Below are positions 58,015-64,000 of a DNA stretch of 64,000 nucleotides, piece by piece. Made by a program: the position numbers and the translations under genes. Position 1 is the first letter of the stretch. Each line of letters begins with the position of its first letter. Origin of the DNA: Euptelea pleiosperma. Its lineage: Eukaryota > Streptophyta > Magnoliopsida > Ranunculales > Eupteleaceae. Below the pieces are notes generated by a model. That model worked only from the letters and a program-made list of their open reading frames with translations. It searched no databases and was not told where the DNA came from. Location of the stretch: positions 25,099,751-25,163,750 of the forward strand of contig CM068543.1 in NCBI GenBank assembly GCA_035048495.1, written 5' to 3'.

Positions 58015-58182
58015 ATATCTCTAAGAAATAATAATTAAATGTCATACTAATATCAAATAAATAAGTAAATAAAATAAAAAGTTCAAAAATTGTCTTCAAA
58101 CACAAACCTTCAACCATTGACCACTAGTTTTTTATAATTTTTATTGCAGATGGTCGTGCTTAGCATGGGCATAAAAAACTAG
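58015..58182 (+). mobile_element. Helitron 3' end, 5' end not found
   Basis: The hairpin CGTGC-TTA-GCATG is followed after about 11 nt by CTAG (58179-58182) and T. It is similar to the end of Helitron 2 (CGTGC-TAA-GCACG). The preceding 110 bp match 49835-49950. Confidence 0.6.
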
Positions 58183-58469
58183 TATAAAAACTAACAGTCG
58201 GAAATGCTAGAAGGGAAAATCAATGTGTGTACTCAACTTGAATGAAGTATGATAATTGATTAGGTTAGAGGAGTGAGGTTTTTAAAGGAGATTTTAATAA
58301 ACATACATATCTTATCGAAAGAGATGGCTTTAGACAGAATTGAATAGAGGAGCTAGCAATTATAAGGATCAATCTTATGATGAATATGAATATCTTTTTT
58401 TTGTTAGATAAGAAAAATTGCATTAAAAATAGAAAAAGTAAAAACAATTACAAGTACAAAAATTATTGT

Positions 58470-59465
58470 AATACAATGTATAAATCCTCTTAGGGTTAGT
58501 ATCGAAAGCACCTCAAAATTTCAATAAATGAATTTCTTATATATCACGGTATCAGAGCCTTTGATCTTTTGAGACCAAGTTTTCGATGCTTTAGCCTACC
58601 AACAGGTGGTGTGTCATCGTCCTCCGAGTATCAAAATCTCTTTTTTTGTTTACGAGAATTTTTTATTTAGTAATATTTTATTTGTTATTCTCTTTATTTT
58701 TCATCTAATATTTTTGTTAGGAAACCATATACGACCACTAATGTATATATCAACTGCCATCATCTCAGGTATGCATCGTAACACTATAGGATCTTCGTAC
58801 TTTACTGATATCTCTTCAACCCAACGTTGAATTATGTGATTTGAGATTCTTTGGAACCTAACATAATTTTCTATTTGACATAATTTGATGAAGTTTTTTA
58901 TATTATTTTTCAGATTTTTGCAATTGGCAACTAAAGCCTAAGCCCATGAGGCGAAAAAAGAAACCTACGAGACAAAAAGAGGCACACACCCACTTTCTAT
59001 CAGCCCAAAAGATAATTATTTTGGTATTCACACCAAAATAATTTGTCACATTTTTGACTTATCTTGTGGTATTTATTGGCATGCAATTAATACATCGGAA
59101 AATCAAGCGTGAAATCAAAATTAATTCTTTGGTGATATTCTTTTCCGACAACCCCTATTTTGGTGTCTACAAATTTTATTAAACTCATTGTGTTCCATAA
59201 TCTCTATTACCTTGAGGACGAGTTATAAGAAAAGCGTTCAAACACCCATTGAGAAAGTGTTCAACGCCCATTAATTGAAAAAATATTTTAGATCAGAAAG
59301 TATTCTACAATCATTGGGAAGTGCTAGAGTGTTCTGTATTAGATTAGATTGATTAGGTTTAGTCTCTAATTTTACCAAATATTCTCTTTCTAATTCTCTA
59401 GATAAACACTCTTAGGGTTACCGTGGAAAGCACCTCAAATTATTTAGTATATTAATTTGTTATCA
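58470..59465 (+). mobile_element. Possible TRIM or truncated Copia element
   Basis: 'CTCTTAGGGTTAnnnTnGAA' followed by AGCACCTCAAA occurs at about 58487-58517 and again at 59408-59440, like the 3' parts of two LTRs. The first ends at CA (58545-58546), followed at once by CGGTATCAGAGCC, which matches the initiator tRNA-Met primer site TGGTATCAGAGC with one change. The interior is about 850 bp with no pol motif. LTR starts were not located. Confidence 0.5.
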
Positions 59466-59493
59466 TTAATTAATTTAAAAAGATTGTTACAAT

Positions 59494-60537
59494 TAGGGCT
59501 GCAACTCGGGCGGGTTGGGGCCAACCCGGGCCCAACCCGATCTTCAAAACTCCTAGCCCGAGCCCAACCCAACCCAAGGTCGGGCTTGAGAATCTCAGCC
59601 CGAGCCCACCCCTATTTGGTTGGTCGGGTTACTCAGGTTGGGACTTTTTTTTTTTTTTTGTAGAAATCATCTTCTCCTTCGAGTTCTACAACTAGAAATT
59701 GCTCTTAACATTGTAGCCAATAACTAATCCACAATTTCAAGAGAAAGAAAATGAAAATGATAATAAGAAACCCTAAATTTTCTTAAGAAAAAGGAAGTGA
59801 TAATCATAACAAGAAACCCTAAATTTTAAGAGAAAGAAAATCACAACTGCAAAGAATTCAACAAAACCCTAACCCTGATTATTCAAATTATTTAAAAACC
59901 TCTCGCCTCAGTTACGGTATCGATCATGACAAGAACCGATAGGATAGCATTGGAGATCTGAGAAAGAGAGATGTTGAGGAGCAGCGTGGTAGGAAATGGG
60001 TTGAATTAGAGGGAGGGAGAGGTGGTGAGGAGGGTGTCGTTGCTGGGGATGAAGCCTGATAGGTCAGTCACGGAGAGGATGTTAGCCCAACTCCCAAAGT
60101 CTCTCACACCGGCTAGAGCTTTGATGATGTTGTGGAGTTGCTGCTCAAATCACTTGGCAAGTTGGATCGACGGAGTGGAGGCAGATGACTCGAGCGTTGA
60201 TGATCGAAGGTGATAGATCGTAAGAGCATTGAGGATCTATCACCTCCTCTGTTTCTCAGCAATAGATGAGGTGATAGAGAGAGTGAGAGATGGGGAGGGG
60301 AGGTTTTTTCGAGAGAAAGGGATAGAAAATGAGATCGAGCCGAAGAGAGGATCAAATAGTATATATTTATTGTCGGGCTCGGGTTGGGTTGGGTTGGGTT
60401 TCTAAGAGTCTCAACCTAAACCCAACCCGATTTTGATTGGGCTTGAAAAAATGAGGCCCGAGCCTGACTCAAGTGTTGGAGAGGCCAACCCAACCTGAGT
60501 CCAACATCGGGTTGAGCCCGCCCAAGTTGCAGCCCTA
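59494..60537. mobile_element. Non-autonomous hAT element, 1044 bp
   Basis: It starts TAGGGCTGCAACTCGGGCGG and ends with its inverse, CCCGCCCAAGTTGCAGCCCT followed by A. It is flanked by a perfect 8-bp duplication GTTACAAT at 59486-59493 and 60538-60545. Subterminal 'CCCAACCCGA'/'TCGGGTTGGG' repeats fill both sides. No transposase was seen. The minus strand of the centre may hold a captured gene piece (see next entry). Confidence 0.85.
60010..60160 (-). pseudogene. Possible captured host fragment inside the hAT element
   Basis: The minus strand encodes 'LHNIIKALAGVRDFGSWANI' then 'LSVTDLSGFIPSNDTLL' and a stop. The flow resembles the start of a fasciclin (FAS1) domain of plant arabinogalactan proteins, but it is short and I am unsure. 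Non-autonomous hAT elements sometimes carry gene pieces. Confidence 0.25.
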
Positions 60538-60545
60538 GTTACAAT

Positions 60546-61111
60546 GGCCATCATAATAGTAATTGTTACAAACTGTATCTTATGTATTTTATAATAATTT
60601 CTTATATAATACACTTTTTTTCCCAAATAAATTTTGTTGTTTTTTTTTTGTCAAAATAACGACTGTTATGTAAAACTATAGTTTCACATAATATTTCAAA
60701 ACTAAAATTACTCTAATGTTTATATAATACATTTTTTTGAAAATCATATGAAAAATACTATATTGGTAAGCGATTGATGATTTTTGAAGCTTTATTGATA
60801 GATGAGGATCAAAAGGTCGAGATCATCTTTCACTTTAAGAACACTCTTATTTCTTTTTATTTTATTTTATTTTTTTTGAGTTTGTCTATCTTCATATCAT
60901 ATGTTATCTTATGGAATAAAAAATGCCATTCCAAGAAAAATATTGATTTGGTCATTTAGATATCTTCAATCATCAAGCAGTTGTGAGATCATTCAAAAGA
61001 TGTCATGGGCGGGTTGGACTAATATTGCTTAGACATTACGGCAAAGCGCATCTCCAAAAGAGATTCTAAGATTCTTTTTAAAATGTCCATAATTGCCTCC
61101 TTGTTCAGTTA
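60546..61111. other. Unassigned A/T-rich sequence
   Basis: No gene, repeat pair or RNA was recognised between the hAT element and array C. Confidence 0.35.
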
Positions 61112-62473
61112 TCTATATAATAAAACAGGACAGTTGTCTCCCCTTCTTATCCGGCTTCATAAAGGATGGCCGAGATCTTATCACACCAAATAGACAGTGG
61201 ATCTTAGCCACTCACACCCAATCTTGACAAACGCTTGGTCCATGAGTGCCGTGGGCACGGGTCACCTACTATTTACCTACATATAAGGAATGAAATGGGT
61301 TGGATTTACATATAGCCCAAGGGTCAGGCTCAGGAGCCCCACTTTTTATGCCTCGAGAGGGGTGTTACAGTTAAAACGGATTGAAACGGCCAGGGCAAAA
61401 ATGAAAAAAATAGATTTTAATGGATTTTAATGATTTTAACTATATAACAAAATAGGACGGTTGTCTCCCACTCTTATCCGGCTTCATAAAGGATGGTCGA
61501 GATCTTATCACACCAAATGGACAGTAGATCTCAGCCACTTACACCCAATTTTGACAAACGCTTTGTCGATGAGTGCCGTGGGCACGGGTCATCTACTATA
61601 TTACCTACATATAAGTAATGGAATGGGTTGGATTGACATATAGCCCAAGGGTCAGGCTCAAGAGCCCCACTTTTTATGCCTCGAGAGGGTTGTTACCGTT
61701 AAAACGGATTGAAACAGCCAAGGGCAAAAATAGAAAAAATGGATTTTAATGATTTTAACGAAAAAAAAGTGGTGCTGAAATATAAAATTTTAAAATTTAA
61801 AAAAAAATAGAATTTAAAGGAAATTTAATAGTTTTCTTATACCCCTCTTATCTTATATGGCTTCAATAATGAGTGGCTGAGATTCACTATGCTTCGTATT
61901 GATGGCTGAGATTAACTCTCACCCGATTATGACAAACACTTTGTTGGAAAGTGCCGCGGACACTGGCCACCCACGCATATATCAAGACAACTCAGTTGTA
62001 TTCTCTTATCTTATCCATCCATCTAATGTGGACAGTTAGATAAAAAGTGGTTGAGATCAAATTCATCGATCTAATGTGGACAGTTAGATTTCAGCCACTC
62101 AATCCGCCTCATTTGACCTCAATTTATTCAAAATTTAAATTTCAACACAGTTATTTTTTGTTATTTCTGTTATTTTTTCCATTTCTCCCTCTGTGCGTTA
62201 CAATCCGTTATAACAGCCATTATACCATTTGAGTGCTGAAGGCACCTAATTTTTGCAAACGTTTTTGTCGGAGAGTGCCGTGGGCATGGGCCATTTACTA
62301 TTCTATATAACAAAACACATTGGTTGTCTCCCTACTTATACCTCCTCTTATAAGCATCAACAAAGAAGGGCTGAGATCTAATCCTCCCCCAAATGGACGG
62401 TGGATCTCCGCCACTCACCTGATTTTGGCAAATTCTTTGTCGAGGAGTGCCGATGGCACGGGGCACCCACTAG
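61112..62473 (+). mobile_element. Mini-Helitron array C
   Basis: Units at about 61112-61272, 61438-61599, 61832-62301 and 62302-62473, in the same orientation as arrays A and B. Starts read TCTATATAA(T/C)AAAAC and the last unit ends CACTAG|T. The gaps 61273-61437 and 61600-61831 are TAACGG-MITE fragments starting 'ACCTACATATAAG', a junction also seen at 46843 and 54818. Confidence 0.75.
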
Positions 62474-63134
62474 TCTCTATAAAAATAGGACAAAAATATC
62501 ATTCTAAATATTTTATAATCCCTATTGTACCCTTATGTTAAGTATTACCGAGGTTTTTTTGTTTTTGTTTTTTGTGGACAACAAAAGGAACCCTAGCAAT
62601 GGCAACATGGGTACATCCACATGCAAAGGCAACCACACCACCCCAAGCAACGAATTCCACTCTATTAAATTCTTTGAGGGTGTTTGGTTGTAGAGATTCC
62701 ACTCTATTTTTGAACGGCTCAGATGTCATTTAGTAGAAGGTTTCCACGTGGGGGTGACCCCACTTAGATGCTATGTGATTCGAATCTGAGGTTATGGATT
62801 TACATTCTTCAAGAAACTCACCCTTCAGTGTGGAACCCCCCACTTGGGAGAACTTCTACATCAGCTAGATAGGTCAAAGTCAAACTCAACCCAGCTAAAG
62901 GAGTTCTTCAACATCATCTAGATGGATGAAACTCACCCTTCATTGGGACCCACTTAGGGGATCTTCTGCATGCTAGTTATAGATCTGATCGAATGGTTTT
63001 AATCATCCAATCTGCGTTTCCTCTTCGCAGTTTGAAAGATTGGTGATTTAGTCAACTTTTCTTTTCTGTTTTTTTATCATTTCTCGTGGGTCCTCTAATT
63101 ATTATTGTGTTGCTTGACTGGTGGTTACTCTCAA
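62474..63134. other. Unassigned sequence
   Basis: Contains 'GGGTGTTTGGTT' near 62678, a Harbinger-like terminal word, but no partner was found. Two 'ACTCACCCTTCA' repeats lie near 62818 and 62931. No gene. Confidence 0.3.
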
Positions 63135-63490
63135 GATTTAAAAGGTGCCGTTATAACGGACTGGGGGCGTTACCGTTTGTCCGTTATAACAAATTGTAAT
63201 GCTCAGGGGAAAAAATGGAAAATAATGAGAAAATAACAGAAAATGACGGAAAAATTGGAAAAATGGCACTGGAATTCAAATTTTGAAATTTGAATTTTGG
63301 ATTTCAAATTTTCAAAAACAGAAAATAATGGAAATAATGGCCTTTTTCACAAAATTTTCCAGAAAATAACAGTCGTTATTTTCATTATAACGGAAAATAA
63401 CAGCCGCTATTTTCTGAGCATTTTAACGGTACCAAACGTAACGGGGTGGTCCGAATCCGTTATAACAGCCATTATATAAAACATGATTCC
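63135..63490. mobile_element. TAACGG-family MITE
   Basis: From AGATTTAAAAGGTGCCGTTA to 'GCCATTATATAAAACATG'. The 'ATAACGGACTGGGGGCGTTA' block on the left pairs with 'AACGGGGTGGTCCGAATCCG' then TTATAAC on the right. The centre is 'CAAATTTTGAAATTTG'. Confidence 0.65.
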
Positions 63491-63548
63491 TCTTAGGTAA
63501 TACTTATTGTATTTCATGTGCACTCTGTAAGGCTCAAGAGGTTCCAAC

Positions 63549-63829
63549 CAAGGTTTAAAAAACGACCGTTATAACAGATTTGGACCTACCCCATTACGTT
63601 ATGGACTGTTAAAACGCCCGTTGTAACGAAAATAACGACTGTTATTTTCTGGAAAATTTTGTGAAAAAAAAAAGACCATTATTTTCATTTTTTCCATTTT
63701 TTTTCGTTATTTTTCCGTCATATTCCATTTTTTTCCGTTTTTGCCCCTGAGCGTTTTTTTTCATTATAACGGAAAAAATGGTAACGCCCCCAGTCCTTTA
63801 TACCGTTATAACGGTCCCCTTTAAACCTT
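63549..63829. mobile_element. TAACGG-family MITE with 9-bp duplication
   Basis: AAGGTTTAAAAAACGACCG on the left and 'CGGTCCCCTTTAAACCTT' on the right. It is flanked by GGTTCCAAC at 63540-63548 and 63830-63838. The 9-bp duplication suggests a Mutator-like origin for this whole family. Confidence 0.75.
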
Positions 63830-64000
63830 GGTTCCAACTGTTGTGGGGTGCACATGTACTTTATTGTTACTAAATCCCTTTTAAGCCCAACTAAGTGGTC
63901 CATAAATTGTCACCTAGAGCCTCCTTGGGACCCAGAAAAAGGGGCCAGCCGAGGTCATTTTCGGTCCATTTGGTCTGAGCCCACTAGTTGGCTCCAATTG

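Overview
This is nuclear DNA from a seed plant, most likely a woody dicot or magnoliid with a repeat-rich genome. It holds GT-AG spliced exons, a plant flavonoid gene and plant-type transposons of every major class. No prokaryotic gene organisation is visible. The species cannot be fixed from the sequence alone.

One complete host gene is visible. It is a leucoanthocyanidin reductase (LAR) gene on the minus strand, 14215-20349, with five exons joining into a 357-residue reading frame that has no internal stop. Introns 1, 2 and 4 are only 74-86 bp long. Intron 3 is 4826 bp and is packed with miniature inverted-repeat transposons (MITEs). Upstream lie two ACCTACC (AC-I/MYB type) elements.

Everything else I can interpret is mobile DNA. 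1-3384: the 5' side of a Gypsy-type LTR element (LTR end, tRNA-Asp-type primer-binding site, decayed gag-like frame). 4002-6595 and 10061-12589: two solo LTRs of the same family in opposite orientation. 13310-13574: a severed CACTA end. 21-23 kb: MITEs and a decayed Copia integrase. 23479-28678: two Helitrons joined head to tail. 28886-30560: a decayed, rearranged Copia pol. 31001-41183: a CACTA transposon with a 3-bp target duplication, carrying remnants of TNP2, TNP1 and a Ulp1-like (C48) protease, and split by a 3.5-kb solo LTR. 43.6-53 kb: MITEs nested several levels deep. 46683-48643, 53128-55659 and 61112-62473: arrays of mini-Helitrons of about 160-550 bp. 56632-57700: a long-TIR element. 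58470-59465: a possible TRIM. 59494-60537: a hAT element with a perfect 8-bp target duplication.

The most unusual points are: (i) mini-Helitron arrays in which CTAG ends abut TC starts with no spacer; (ii) a Mutator-like MITE family whose termini carry the G-box palindrome GCCACGTGGC, two copies of which lie inside the LAR intron, one as a long near-perfect hairpin; and (iii) a CACTA element whose decayed transposase gene is fused to a Ulp1-like domain that still shows its His-Trp and Cys motifs.
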